From positions 687,501 through 751,500 of the forward strand of contig JAEMWC010000023.1 of assembly GCA_016490735.1 (NCBI GenBank): DNA of 64,000 nt, read 5' to 3'. The notes beneath the pieces are model-generated. The model searched no databases. It worked only from the letters and a program-made list of their open reading frames with translations, and was not told the DNA's origin. Shown piece by piece: positions 23,807 through 35,221 of this stretch. Every line of letters starts with the position of its first letter. The stretch's first letter is position 1. This DNA is from Pachyseris speciosa (lineage: Eukaryota > Cnidaria > Anthozoa > Scleractinia > Pachyseridae). The position numbers and the translations under genes are program-made.

Positions 23807-24070
23807 AACCACAAATACCATGAACGTGTTTATGAAGTACACGCGGATCGAATCCACCATCATCCGTGGTTTTAAAACAGCTGAAACATCCCTACTGAGT
23901 CGATATTCAATGGGAGAATTTGGGAAATTGGCCTTACTTTTCGAGCCTGCACTAGATTTGGTCGAGAGAGACGGCGAAGAGAGAAATGGACGCGGTAATA
24001 AATAGTATGCTGCATAAATTACTAAAATTAGGCTTTTTGTCAAACTTCGTTTCCATCAATCGTAATACAC

Positions 24071-26178
24071 CTTATTCCAAAATGGCGGCCGCTCGGAATG
24101 ATCTGGGGAGAGCAGCACGGAAACGAGACATCGAGGGCCGGCGTGAAAATCTTGTGGTGTTTACATATGGTAATCGTGAGCGATCATGCTTCAAAATTGC
24201 TCTATTCCATTCTTTCCTAACAAAATTTATGTGGAAAAATGGTGTGAAAATCTCTTATCAGAAGTTTCCAGAAGACCGACGTGTAATGTGTTCAAGCCGA
24301 ATGGATTGTTGCCATACGAAGGGATCTTGGATTAACTTTAAGTGACGAAACACTCGATCAAGGGTATGTTTGCGCCACTTCAAGTCTTCGGGTTATATTT
24401 GTTCGTTTGCTGGTCGCGAGAAAACTTTGAAAACTACTGCTGTACCATCCGCTTTTCCATGAAAGAAGTGTTCGCTCGTAAAACGAAAAGCACCAAAGCA
24501 TAGTAGTCCGATCAAACGAAAAAGACTGAGGAAAACCTCAGCAACTCCTGACCTACTGTCATCAACTAAGACATCGTGATTCAGATATTTCTCCTGATAG
24601 AGATTCTAGGGAGCTATAAAATGACTGTGAGAAAGCTATCCATGATCTAGACTGTGAGAAAGCCGAGCTTACTAAAAAAACTCCGACAATTCGAGGCGGA
24701 TATTTCCAAGATTTACAATCGAAAGTATTTAGCGTCGATACATTTATGAAGTCAGTTAAAGATTTAGCTTTTTATTCTGGATTTCCCAATAGAGACATTT
24801 TAAAGAGTATAATTCAGTTTTTAAATCCAGTAAAAGAAGGTGAAAACACTAATTATTGGCATTCACCTTCTCATGATGTAGCAAATATGAATTAGAGAAA
24901 TGATGAAGATGCCCTGAACAAGGAAGACCAAAGCAATAAGCCTGGATTAATTTTATGTTTCTAAACGTCAGCATCATTTCAGTATGACCCTCAAGGGCAA
25001 AGATCAATGACCACATGCCTGCTGAATCCTTCTACCAGGGTCATAATTGACTGCAGTGAGCTCTGCTGTCAAATGCCTAAGAGTCTTCGTTTAAACAGTG
25101 ATCTTTTTATAGCTTGTATAAAAACTGGCATACCAATCTGAAGGAGCTCATTGGAATCTCACCTGGGGGTGCCAAAACATTTATTAGTCAACTTTCCATG
25201 GGGCACTTTTTATTGGAACCAAAGGTCAAATGACCTCTGAGGAAGTTGTGCAAACACAACAAATTGTCTCCCTTCAAATCCACATGGAGTGTGTGAACAA
25301 CAAGACAAAAAACTTCCACATATGGGACAGTGTAGTGCATTTACTCTGTTTAGTGTTGTCAGTCAAATGTGGTGTGTTTTTAAGCATAAGCACATAACTC
25401 GCGTACAAGCAACATGACCATTTATTTTCAGTTTGCTGACTACTTTGAACTATTATTTCTGATTTTCTGAACTACATTTCCGAGAAAAAAAACTTAATTG
25501 AAATCACCTGTTTAGCGTTCCAAGCAAATAAAATCTTGGTTAAGTTAATCACGGGTAAATATTTTTTCTACATGTTTATAGTGTTGTAGTCAGCTTCCCT
25601 GGGCCCAGTTGCTCGAAGCATGGTTAGCGCTAACCCGGGTTAAAAACCATCTTATGACAACTGAACTTATAGGCTTTAATACATCTTAATCAATGATTAG
25701 CGCTAAACTCAGCCTGAAAAGCTCTTTACCGGCTCAGTCGTTATATGCCGGTCATAGATGAGATTTTCGTCCGGGTCGATTAGAAGATAGTCGGTCTTTT
25801 AATTCAAATGATACTCATTCACGCTGTAAAAGAACGAAGCAAATGAGATACTTAATTGACCTTAGCAGCCTTAGCAAGGTCGGCGTTTCCGACAGCAAAA
25901 TAACTGTATCGCTTACCGCTTACAAAATTGTACTTTGGTGATTACGTAAACCTTTACAAGAATCACCACGACACTTGAACCAAAATTTTAGTTAAGCATT
26001 TTTCAACTGATTAGGATCCCATCCGTTCAACGAACTGCCAGGTATGTCTTCAATTCTCCTGATAGATACTACGAACGCCATTGCTGTTTACATGCTTGAC
26101 TTTGACTTGGCCCTCGATGCCTCGTTTCCGCGCTGCTCTCCCCAGATCATTCCGAGCGGCCGCCATTTTGGAATAAGT
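24071..26178 (+). mobile_element. Degenerate THAP/DDE_Tnp_4 DNA transposon
   Basis: Bounded by a 69-bp terminal inverted repeat: CTTATTCCAAAATGGCGGCC at 24071 and its complement ending at 26178, extending to GAGGGCC (24139) and GGCCCTC (26109). Inside lie remnants of a THAP domain and a DDE_Tnp_4 transposase in plus orientation. Size (2.1 kb) fits an autonomous element of the IS4-like/Harbinger-related group. It is broken by many stops and frameshifts and is certainly inactive. Confidence 0.7.
24150..25300 (+). pseudogene. Decayed THAP-DDE transposase
   Basis: Around 24295-24370 one frame gives EWIVAIRRDLG, then VCA, matching the central W and the C..F/H end of THAP zinc-binding domains. Around 24720-24890 VDTFMKSVKDLAFYSGFPN matches the conserved N-terminal region ahead of DDE_Tnp_4 domains (typically F.....F.TG.P). 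Around 25030-25130 TRVIIDCSEL...PKSL carries the first catalytic Asp region, and LIGISPGGAKTFIS follows in another frame. The second and third acidic residues were not located. No intact frame exceeds about 90 codons. Confidence 0.7.
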
Positions 26179-26182
26179 GTAC

Positions 26183-26850
26183 GATCTAAAACATCACACA
26201 TCACGTTTATTTCACAGACAAAATGATAGAAAACATGTTTAGAGCGTAAACGCTTACTCTAATCCATTTTAGAGCAAACCAATCCAGTCTGAAAATGGCC
26301 AAATTTGAGGTGTTCTCAAATTTCTATCAAATGTGTATCTCCCATGGCCAAAATATAATTTTCCCCAAATAGATTTTCTGATATTAAAAACTCTAATATC
26401 TATTTAAGCTCTGCTGCGAAATTGGTGTCTGGCAAGAGAGTACTTTTGGAGAAATTGCGGAATTCATCGAGCTTGTTTTTTATGTTTGTCAAAATGGCCG
26501 ACAGGCAACATAGTTAAGCCACTATTTTCTAGTTGTTTGTGGAATTTAAAATACAATAACATCACTTGTTTGAAAGTAGAGGAATAGCCCTATCTCCTGG
26601 CGGAATGTCGTTTGAATTGGCTCTCATTCACTCTAGAAATAGACTCATATTTGTAGGCCATTTCGGAGTAAATTTTTTGCGCAAAAACATGGGTTGGAGG
26701 CGGGTATGATCAATTGTGGTTACCATGACAACGATACATCAGGTGAGCCTTATATGGCCATTTTCGTTCATTCCCCCAGGCAACCTACCTCCACACAAAA
26801 AATGAAGAGGGTTGAAATTTTTCATTTCCAACTTTGCTTCACTTTCTCAG
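26183..26850 (-). repeat. Large inverted repeat A, right arm
   Basis: Starts GATCTAAAACATC and ends CTTCACTTTCTCAG, mirroring 14121-14686. Its inner edge abuts the right end of the THAP/DDE transposon at 26178. No clean target duplication flanks the pair, so it may be either the termini of one 12.7-kb composite element or two opposed copies of one repeat. Confidence 0.75.
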
Positions 26851-26904
26851 AGATTCCTTCGCCATATATTTTCTAGTAAAGTTATGTTCAGTTATGTAAA
26901 CGTT

Positions 26905-27095
26905 TTCCCTCCTCCTCCTCCTCCTCCTCCTCCTCCTCCTCCTCCTCATTTCTATTGTTTTCCCTCCTCCTCCTCCTCCTCATTTCTATTGTTTTCCCTA
27001 CGCCACTTCCTCGTCCTCCTCCTCAATTCTATTGTTTTCCCTCCTCCTCCTCCTCCTCCTCAATTCTATTGTTTTCCACCACCACCACCACCACA
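26905..27095. repeat. (CCT)n and (CCA)n compound microsatellite
   Basis: Four blocks of CCT repeats separated by TTCTATTGTTTTCC, ending in a CCA run and the small palindrome CAATTGTAACAATTG. Proline-rich open frames here are artefacts. Confidence 0.85.
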
Positions 27096-27469
27096 ATTGT
27101 AACAATTGAGGGAAAACAATAGGACCCCCCTAGATACTTTAGCATCGGCAGTAGTTTATTCCAGTCGGCTTCCTAGTCCTAGCTCCACGCCTGTTTTTTC
27201 GAATCACAGTCGCCTCAGTAAACCTCTCTGTGCGGAAAAGAACGTGAAAAGCCTATCGTCAGCAACGGATGGGATTTCACCCTAATGACAGAATCAATAC
27301 CATCGTGTTGCGTAACCAGTCTGCCTCATTGCCTGATAAACGCTAACAGTAAGCAATCGAAACTAGTTACTATTATTACATCTGCCACGACGAACAACTT
27401 CCACATATGACTCTGGTCTCTTGTCTCCTCGTTTCTGATGCAAGACAAGGTGAAAGCTGGGGTTTATGG

Positions 27470-27600
27470 TCATTTCAATCCGTGATTCGTGAAAGTTTGT
27501 AAGAAGTATAAGAGATGCGCGAATTTTCTTAAAATTCGTGTGTGAAACGGGATCACTACCCCTCCCTTTGCTACCCTCTTTGTTGTCGAATTTGGCTTGT
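27470..27600. repeat. GTGATTCGTGA-type dispersed repeat, copy 2
   Basis: Contains GTGATTCGTGAAAG and CCCTTTGCTACCCTC, matching 11240-11400 in part, inverted overall. Confidence 0.45.
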
Positions 27601-28189
27601 TACTCGACGAACTGGGAATTTGGCCGGCCGGACACTTAATACCTTTGGGACTCGACTATTGATGAATTTCTCGACCTAGCGCCTCATATTTTGGAATTTG
27701 TGAGCACTGAAGATGACCCCAAGCAGGAAATTTTGGCGGTAGGTCGGAGTGGCTGTAGATGAAAGAATTGGGGGAAGGAACGGGCGCTGTCAAAAATTCT
27801 CGTTATTTCCCAGCATGCAATGTCGGGAAGGCCCGAATGCACTGGAACAAAAGGCTGTATCTACGCTCGGGAGAAGAATATGAACAAAAAAAGTCATTTC
27901 TAAGCTAGAACAAGGACTGGATTTCGTTACGATGGTTGAAGTTTGGTTTTGAACGATGATTTCTTTAAAAAACATAAAGGCAAAAAGGGGCATTTTTGTT
28001 GTTTCTCTTTGACGTTAAAAACGGTCAGTTTCGTTCTTGTCCGAACTCAAAAGGCCATATTTGGTAAAAATCACTACGTTTCTTGCGTTTATTGGATATC
28101 CAAATTTAAAGGACATTCCATTTCGTGCTCACGACTAACAGTTAAGGCAATATTCGTATGAGAAAGTTGCAATGTTTTGAAGCATGTGA

Positions 28190-28425
28190 GTTTTTTAAGG
28201 CCGGTTTTGGCCGGCACGGGTGCCAATGGGTTAAATATCCATCCTAGACCAAGAACCGAGTCGGCAAAAGGGAGCCTGCATTACAGAGGATCTGTTCTGT
28301 GGAACAAGATCCCATTAGAAATCAGACAGCAATTTGAATCATTTTTAACTGACTTTATCGAATTAGAACGGGAATGTAACTGGATTGTAACTGAATATAC
28401 AGTCTTACTGTATTTCACTCTTTAA
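28190..28425 (+). pseudogene. LINE ORF2 C-terminal fragment
   Basis: The frame reads HPRPRTESAKGSLHYRG, then SVLWNKIPLEIR and F..F. This is the familiar C-terminal signature of CR1/L2-like non-LTR reverse transcriptases (R.R...g..s..y.G...WN.LP..ir). No RT domain remains upstream. Confidence 0.65.
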
Positions 28426-28511
28426 GTCAAATAGCTTGGTTGGTTATTGATGTACTTTAGTTTTTGCTTAAATTTTGTCACGACTCTTAGGAAGAGAAGT
28501 GGCGTTGAAAA

Positions 28512-29085
28512 ACATTTTACCATAAAAAAATTGCGATAAAATATTTCTAAAAAACATGATAAAAAGATAAAAAAAAAAAGGTAAAAAGCTAATTGGACGA
28601 CGTTTCGACGTTAACGTAACGCCATTAGTTTCATTATCAAGTCAAAAAATGATAAAATGTTTGAGCGTATAAATACTAAAAGAACAATAGTTGATTTAGA
28701 AGTGTTACAGAAACAAACCTCTCGTTGCGCACGGTGGCAGCAATCTTTTGAATGAAAGCCTTTTCAAGATTGTTAAGAAATGCCAAAACAAGTTTGATTG
28801 TTTAGTGTTTGAGATGCTTTTTATCAAGAAACTCAAACCTAATCTCAACGTGCAAACGGACTCCATACGTGCTAAACTTTTTGTCTAGTAAAAGTTATTT
28901 ATTTCCGTAACACTTCTAAATCAACTATTGTTCTTTTAGTATTTATACGCCCAAAAATTTTATCATTATTTGACTTGATAATGGCGTTACGTTAACATCG
29001 AAACGTCGTCGAATTAGCTTTTTACCTTTTTTTATCTTTTTATCATGTTTTTTAGAAATATTTTATCGCAATTTTTTATAATGAA
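28512..29085 (+). mobile_element. Penelope-like element remnant with inverted terminal repeat
   Basis: Positions 28512-28700 and 28905-29085 are inverted copies of one ~180-bp sequence (shared AATCAACTATTGTTCTTTTA, ATCATGTTTTTTAGAAATAT). The segment between reads FEMLFIKKLKPNLNVQTDS followed by a stop, matching the C-terminal end of GIY-YIG endonuclease domains of Penelope-like elements. The terminal repeat carries CGTTACGTTAAC and GAAACGTC, a decayed hammerhead-like tail. Inverted pseudo-LTRs are known in this class. Confidence 0.65.
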
Positions 29086-29148
29086 ACTCTTACGAAGACC
29101 ATGTTATATTATGATTACAACTTCGTGAATAAAGATGGATTGATTGAC

Positions 29149-29222
29149 GGATTGATTGATTGACTGACTGACTGACTGACTGACTGTCTGACTGATTGAT
29201 TGCTTGATTGATTGATGCATTC
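29149..29222. repeat. (GATT)n/(GACT)n microsatellite
   Basis: About 18 tetranucleotide units switching between GATT and GACT. It follows AATAAAGATG and may be the tail of a retroelement. Confidence 0.85.
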
Positions 29223-29404
29223 ATGAGCACACGATTTATATCAGTTGTTTGTTTTCTGATTGCTTTATAGATCGTGGCGGATATCATATGATAAGTTTGT
29301 GTACTATCCCTTAAACGACAATGAAATGAAGCGTTATAGAAGCCCCCCAAAAAACTAAATGCCTGTTATATTATTGTGTACAGAGAGGAAATTTCCCATT
29401 CTGA

Positions 29405-32065
29405 CTAAACACACTTGCGCTCAACGATGGCAGGGCCAGCTTCGTCATATTCTTTCTTTGTCATCCACATCGGCTGAAAGTCGTCTAAGGAAGCCAGGAT
29501 GGATCCTCCAATCCATGCACTGTACGTACGCTCAGGAGGGGAGATGATCTTGACCTTCATCGTGGGCGGAGCCAGAGCAGTAATTTCCTTTTGCATTCGC
29601 TCAGAAATTCCTGAGAACATGGTGGACCCACCAGAGAATACAATGTTGGCGAACAACTCTTTTTGTATGCCTTCGTCACACTTCATGATGGAATTGCAAG
29701 TGAGCTGATGAATACCAGTAAAACCGGTTTCAGCATGGTGGCGTTGAAACAGGGCTTCAGGGCATCTGAAACGCTCGTTTCCAATGGTGATGACCCGACC
29801 GTCAGGAAGCTCGTAGCTTTTGTCCAAGCTGGAACCAGAGGCGGCGGTACTCATCTCGTTTTCGAAGTCTGCAGCAACATAGCACAGCTTCTCTTTGATG
29901 TCACGTATGATCTCTACATAGACCCTGGCAATGGACTCATCTCGTTCAACAAGGCACGTTTTCATGAAATCTGTCAGGTATTCACCAGCAGAGTCAAGAC
30001 GAAGGACGTTCTTGGGAATAGCAAATCCATCGTTGATAGGAACTGCGTGACTAACGCCATAACCGCTATCAAGAATTGTGCCACTTTTACGACCCGAGGC
30101 GTACAGAGCCAGCACTGGTGCCAGCGCTAAGTACATGGAGGGTACATGAAAGGTTTCAAACATTATCTAAACAAAGAAAATATAAACCCAGTCGGTACTG
30201 ATGCATGTATGTACCTTTTTGTCTTATTTCTCTCTCAGATTTACTTAAGTTCTAATTGAACTCGCCAAGGTCACAATCGATTTTCCAAGTATTTACTTGT
30301 TTGACGGTCTAGTCTTTATTTGTCATAAATCTAATACAGTTTTGACTACTTAAGGGGGCAGTCTGGTTGAGGTTTTGGGAAAATTATAGGGTGAAATGAG
30401 AATGAAAGATAGGGTAGAAATGAATACAAACATAATCCAGCTAGTCCGCTAACAAGATCAGGGGCACCTTGTTGTGTTGGAGGACTGTCTGTTCTTTGGC
30501 TAGTCAATTATTCACTTTAAATTTTAATTTTCAGCCCCCTTCAAATCCAACATTGTCCAATTTTCCATAATTTCCCACATTCCACCCCCTCCCCACCTCC
30601 CCCACTTTTATTTCCTCAAAACAATCCAAAAACCATCAATAAAATTCTCAAACATTGACTGTGCCAAGGACTATGGCCTAGTGGAGCCATTTCTAAATTA
30701 AAAGAGCGAGATTTATGTAAGACAAATTGCTGAAATATAGGAAAACAAGGCATTTAACCGAACTGACCCCTTAAGGTGGTCTTCCACTGAAGAGCATATG
30801 AAGAAACCATGAATTTTTTGCTAAAAGTGAGTTGGGGGGGGGGGGTATTAAAACTCTTATTTCTCCAAAGATTCGTTGGAGGACTGGGTATCATTATGCA
30901 TGTATCTTGTCACATGACTGCTGGTCACGTGGCCATACTCGGCTCATTTGAACTCACTCTCTGGTCGGCTGAATCATTTGCAAAATTTACCTTGGAATGG
31001 TCAAAATTGCCCTAAATTATTGTGTTTTGGGTCATTTGCTGGTGCCAGAGCTCATCATCAAGGGCTGAGAAGGCTTAAACCTTGCCAATTCCAAAGAACC
31101 GCTTATTGGCACTGCGAATACAACAATCTTTGTTCGAACGTTCGCTTGAATCTGCCGACAGTTTGTTATTCGTGGACAGGGGGCCTAAAAGCAGATGTGC
31201 CTTGTCTCACCGGGCTCCAATCTTCACTGGCAGAAGTTTCATTGAATGCTGAAGGTGCCCAAACAACTTTTGGTGCAGGATTGAAGCCTGGTCTGAGACT
31301 TAAAAGAAAATGGTAAATTTTTTTGGAAGAGCCTTTCACGCTCAAAGATATGTGGAACCTCCCAGGATGCAACGGGGGCAGATTCTTGCTGTTTGGCTGC
31401 TTGGTTGAGGTTGCTGATAAAAAGGGAGCTGGGAGAGCTATTGTTTGCCTTTTTTCCTCAAACTTCCTCTTTAATTTGAAAGCAGAAGAGCTGTTTTGTA
31501 ATGTTTACTCTCTGAATAAAGGATTGAGTCGTAAAAAGATTTGTTCAGACTGCTCGTTTGCGAGGTAAGATTTTAATTTAATTCTTGCACTAGTTTTGAG
31601 CTGATATGTTGTTTACATCCCATCTGTATGCTATTACTTTGCTGGAGAAGTGCACTGTCATGCCTGTTTGATTTTTTACCCTTATCCCCATGTGTAACAA
31701 ACACTTTTGCCGTGATGCTAGAAAAGATGGCAAAACCTGACCACAGAAATTTTTTTTGTGACCCTATGCAGGTTTGAAATTTGAAACTGGCATGGAATTT
31801 GTAGATGGCAACAATTATTTGCTTTTCATGATTTTACTTTTACCAGCTTTTTAGGGATCAAATTAGAGGTACAAAAACCTTCTATGCAGAGAACCAAAAT
31901 AAAGCCAATCTGTTGAATTGTTCTTTCATAACATTTGAAAGACTGATGGTAGGTATATATGGGCAGAAAATACCCATTTTTGGCAAAGTGAAACTTTGAA
32001 GATTTTTCTCTCTGCAAATAACTAGAGTCAGTCCACAAGTGCAGGTTCACAACATAGATCAATAC

Positions 32066-32115
<50 letters not shown>

Positions 32116-33617
32116 TATTACTTATATGCGCCATTTACAAATACAGATCAATAGCGCTTTACAATTTTCAAATCAAATTAACTCTAAATACATCAAATCA
32201 AATCCAATGTTGGTTTTTGGGGAGAGGGGAAAACCGGAGTACCCGGAGAAAAACCTCTCGGAGCAGAGTAGAGAACCAACAAACTCAGCCCACTTATGAC
32301 GCCGAGTCCGGGAATCGAACCCGGGCCACATTGGTGGAAGGCGAGCGCTCTCACCACTACGCCAACCCTGCTCACCACATAATTTGTAAAAAATTGTTTC
32401 TTGCCTCACTGACTAAGTGTTTCTGCTCAATTATTTTTACCGAGGAAGCACTATTAAAGATATTTGACAAACGCTTGTTCTGTTGCTATGGCAACAAGAG
32501 GCTCATTCATCGTTGCGTTTGTCATCATTCGTGGCAACAAGTTGCATGATGGTAATTTCTACTGAGTTAGTTTGATTTTGGAGAAAAAGGTGGTCTTGAG
32601 TGGAAGACCCCCTTAAGTTTTCACAAAACGATTATCATCCGAATCGTTTGCGTAACAATAATAACAAATGGCTGGTGTAACACCAAAAACGTGACACGGA
32701 TGTTTTCTATTCCGGAATACTGTCACGCGATCAATCTCACAGGGGATCAAAGTATACCTCGTTTAACCAGTTTAACCTGCATCGAACAAGTTAAAATATG
32801 GAAATGCATTTTACCTGAGTTGTCTTTTCTCTGTTACCTTTCGGGTTAAATGGAGCCTCAGTTAGCAGAATTGGGTGTTCCTCAGGATTAACTTGTAGCT
32901 TGGTGCCAAAAATGTAGCGCCAAATCTGCGATGGAAATATTCAGAATGATCAAAATTTTCTACCTTTTTACCCCACCTTAGCTTAGCTTAATTAAGACGT
33001 GTACGATTAAAAGAAGAAAATAATTAAATTAAGGAGGCATAGCAAACAAAAGTAGAATTCAGTATCCAGGTTAGATCCCAAACATATCGATAGTGCCGTG
33101 AAAATCAGAGCGTTTACTTAGAACTACAAATCACAAAGTGTTTTATTGCGACAAGCGAGAAAGGAAATCACCACCGTCAAGCGAACAGCTGACTATTTGA
33201 GTTCTGTTTAGATGTTTTTCGACTGTATTCCTAAGAAATAACTCTCAAATCTAATAGTGGAGTTAGCTGGAATTGATTCTACCAAATACTTCGAGTCGTT
33301 TATGTTGGGTTTTATTCCAAGCTGCCGGATCAAAATTAAATTAATTTAATTAGAAATGCTCTCACCTCTTCCATGCCGTCAAAGTCGGATATTATTGAGT
33401 TCTTGATGGGATACTCCAGATCAAGAATACCTTTCTTCGCCTGAGCCTCGTCTCCGATGTATGGAACTGGTCGATCCTGAACCTCTAATTGTTTTGCTTC
33501 ACACGTTTGACCGAGGACGGTGAAAAATACTGAACGAGGGGCCTCTTCCTTCGCAAATCCAGCTTTGATTTTGTCGGAGCCATTGTCTACAACCACGGCA
33601 GGCTTATTAGCAGACAT
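29405..33617 (-). CDS. Divergent actin (374 aa, three exons)
   Basis: Exons: 33366-33617 (84 codons from ATG), 32815-32925 (37 codons), 29405-30166 (253 codons plus stop). All junctions are GT/AG, phase 0, and match the intron positions of the actin at 43893-46708. The protein is actin-length and ends RKCV, with the C-terminal half well conserved ([15 protein letters not shown]). Nucleotide-site residues differ from canonical actin: phosphate loop DNGSG is DNGSD, catalytic Gln137 is Ala, Asp157 is Tyr, Tyr306 is Phe, Lys336 is Thr; His161 and Asp154 remain. His73 is Asn, and the DNase I loop (residues 39-53) is replaced by unrelated sequence. An intact frame across three exons argues against a pseudogene. 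Inference: an actin paralogue with weak or no ATPase activity and altered polymer contacts. Confidence 0.85.
30354..30770. mobile_element. TTAA-flanked MITE A (piggyBac-like)
   Basis: Flanked by TTAA at 30350-30353 and 30771-30774. Ends are GGGGGCAGTCTGGTT and AACCGAACTGACCCC, imperfect inverted repeats. TTAA target choice is the hallmark of piggyBac. The interior is AT-rich and non-coding. It sits in intron 2 of the divergent actin. Confidence 0.6.
30775..32612. mobile_element. TTAA-flanked element B, adjoining A
   Basis: Flanked by TTAA at 30771-30774 (shared with element A) and 32613-32616. Ends GGTGGTCTTCCACT and AGTGGAAGACCCCC are inverted repeats. The 1.8-kb interior has scattered short frames with no known domain, and a SINE inserted at 32062-32382. 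Elements A and B make up about 2.26 kb of the 2.65-kb actin intron, so the ancestral intron was near 0.4 kb. Confidence 0.6.
32062..32382 (-). mobile_element. tRNA-derived SINE
   Basis: Minus strand: tRNA-like head GGTTGGCGTAGTGGTGAGAG (A box), GGTTCGATTCC-type B box at about 32311-32323, body with ACTCCGGTTTTCCCC, then a 3' part TGTAAAGCGCTATTGATC like L2-type LINE tails, and a (TTA)n tail (32068-32114). ACATAAT at both ends may be the target duplication. It is nested in element B. Confidence 0.75.
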
Positions 33618-33783
33618 TTTATTTTCAGTATCCTTCGATTCAGTGAGTAATAAACCTTACCAAAAGAAATCAACAAGATCCTTTCAGGTCGATAGGTCGA
33701 ATGCTATGTTATTATTATTATTAGATAAAAGATTGCGTGACGACTCTGATGCTTCGTTTTTTTGGTCACGCAATGTGGACTAG

Positions 33784-34389
33784 GGTAATATTTTTTTGGT
33801 AGCTTCTGCATATAGGGGAATCCTTGTTACAATATTTGTCTCATTAGCATGAACAATTCAGTTTCTGATGAAGCTACAAATAAATCAATTCTGAATATTG
33901 AAAGGTCATAGTATGACTAACTCTGCCAATGAATATGAGCCTCATGTATTGAATACTTTTTGTGCAACGCGGGTTTAAAAACTCAAAATTTTGCAAAGAA
34001 TGTATGAGCTCATTAGTGCTTTTGCCATCCAGAAATTTTGCAGTGTTTGGAAGACAATATCTCCTTGAATACTACACCAAAAGAGCTAAAAATTTCACAA
34101 TGTATTAAATTTCACTAGCTCTTTAGCTGCCTGGAGTCAAATCACATTTAACATGTTTCCATCTGCAAGCAAACCCGTATGCAAATGAGCAAAAATGTAA
34201 ACAATGACGTAAGCATGAATCCCCCTATACCGAGGCATATATCGGAGCTCCAAAGAAACGCCTATCACAAACCCCCAAAACAATAGTAATACAATGTGCT
34301 CCGGTGCCTATATGCTCCAGTACATGCAGAAGCACCCCCTTTTTGGCTAGCGTGGTCTTGGAGCGCGTTCGTGCAAGGGATCGCAAGGG
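33784..34389. other. Gene-free flank upstream of the divergent actin
   Basis: No exon, CArG box or clear TATA element is visible. It should contain the promoter of the actin at 29405-33617, together with 33618-33783, but nothing can be pinned down. Confidence 0.4.
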
Positions 34390-34397
34390 ATGGGTCA

Positions 34398-34459
34398 CAC
34401 CTCGTTCCCAGGGCTTTTCTCCCTCCATCGGCGGAGAAAAGCCCTGGGAACGAGGTTGT
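34398..34459. mobile_element. 62-bp palindromic mini-MITE with 8-bp target duplication
   Basis: Almost the whole element is a hairpin: CCTCGTTCCCAGGGCTTTTC and its reverse complement around a 14-nt loop. It is flanked by ATGGGTCA on both sides (34390-34397, 34460-34467). The 8-bp duplication points to hAT-type mobilisation. A sister copy is at 42886-42949. Confidence 0.8.
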
Positions 34460-34609
34460 ATGGGTCAGTATTTACAGATTGATACCGATTAAGTCTACCA
34501 ACCAGAAATACCAGGGAGGATGTGTTAGTCTGCCCCGAGATACAAATCACAGGAGGTGCAAGCGCTTTTTTCGATATGTTCGTGTTTTTTGTTTTTGTTT
34601 GTCCAAAAT

Positions 34610-34680
34610 GGACCGCAAATGATCCCGGACCGCAAATGATCCCCATATTGGACCGCATATGATCCCGACCAAAAATAAGG
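34610..34680. repeat. Tandem GGACCGCAAATGATCCC repeat x3
   Basis: Three units of 19-25 bp, two nearly identical and one with GCATATGATC. Confidence 0.75.
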
Positions 34681-34764
34681 AATGGCATGGATTGATATAA
34701 AAATGACACACAAAAAACACGTTTTATCATTTTGTGAGAATTATTCCATAGTTCTTTTCTTTTC

Positions 34765-34792
34765 TTTTTTTTTTTTTTTTTTTTTTTTTTTC
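34765..34792. repeat. Poly-T tract
   Basis: Long T run after a TTTTC-rich lead. Confidence 0.85.
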
Positions 34793-35061
34793 GTTTTTAG
34801 TGGAAAATCTGTGATCTTGCGTGACGTTCTGTCTGTTTGTTGATTTCAGGACGCCGGCTGCATAGCACAGGAATTGATTTTGTAAAGACACTTGTTGTGA
34901 TCGTGGACTGCGAGTTTCGCTTCATGTCTTCTGTTTATTGTGTTGTACATCCCAGGACGTTCGAGAACATGCTTAATCAGATTTCATTTCTGTCGGGTAA
35001 ATGATCAACGCTTCGGTGCACGTGTCCGATTTCAGTGAAAATCGAGCATGTATAAATTAGC

Positions 35062-35221
35062 CTGGAAACAGGCTCCGCAGTGGGATTTTAAAGGAGCGAA
35101 AAAGAAGGATCGTGGCGAAAAAAATCGGCAAGCGAAGCCCGCTTGGCTAGCCAATTTTTTTTTTGGCCACGTTCCTTATTTTCGCTCCTTAACCCCACTG
35201 CGGAGCCTGGTCCCAGGCTAG
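35062..35221. mobile_element. Palindromic MITE (AGCCTGG..CCAGGCT)
   Basis: Arms AGCCTGG..CAGGCTCCGCAGTG and CACTGCGGAGCCTGG..CCAGGCT, plus the inner stem GATCGTGGC / GCCACGTTCC. A half-element of the same family lies at 37674-37775. Confidence 0.75.

Noticed and set aside
24072..24345. Intact 90-aa THAP protein starting MAAARNDLG
   Set aside because: The THAP signature is only seen by switching frames, and the start lies in the terminal inverted repeat. It is a decayed transposase.
24071..26178. Maverick/Polinton-type giant element for the 14-27 kb block
   Set aside because: No polymerase, integrase, capsid or ATPase genes lie between the arms, only satellite and a small transposase relic.
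26812..27102. 96-aa proline-rich protein
   Set aside because: Translation of CCT/CCA microsatellites.
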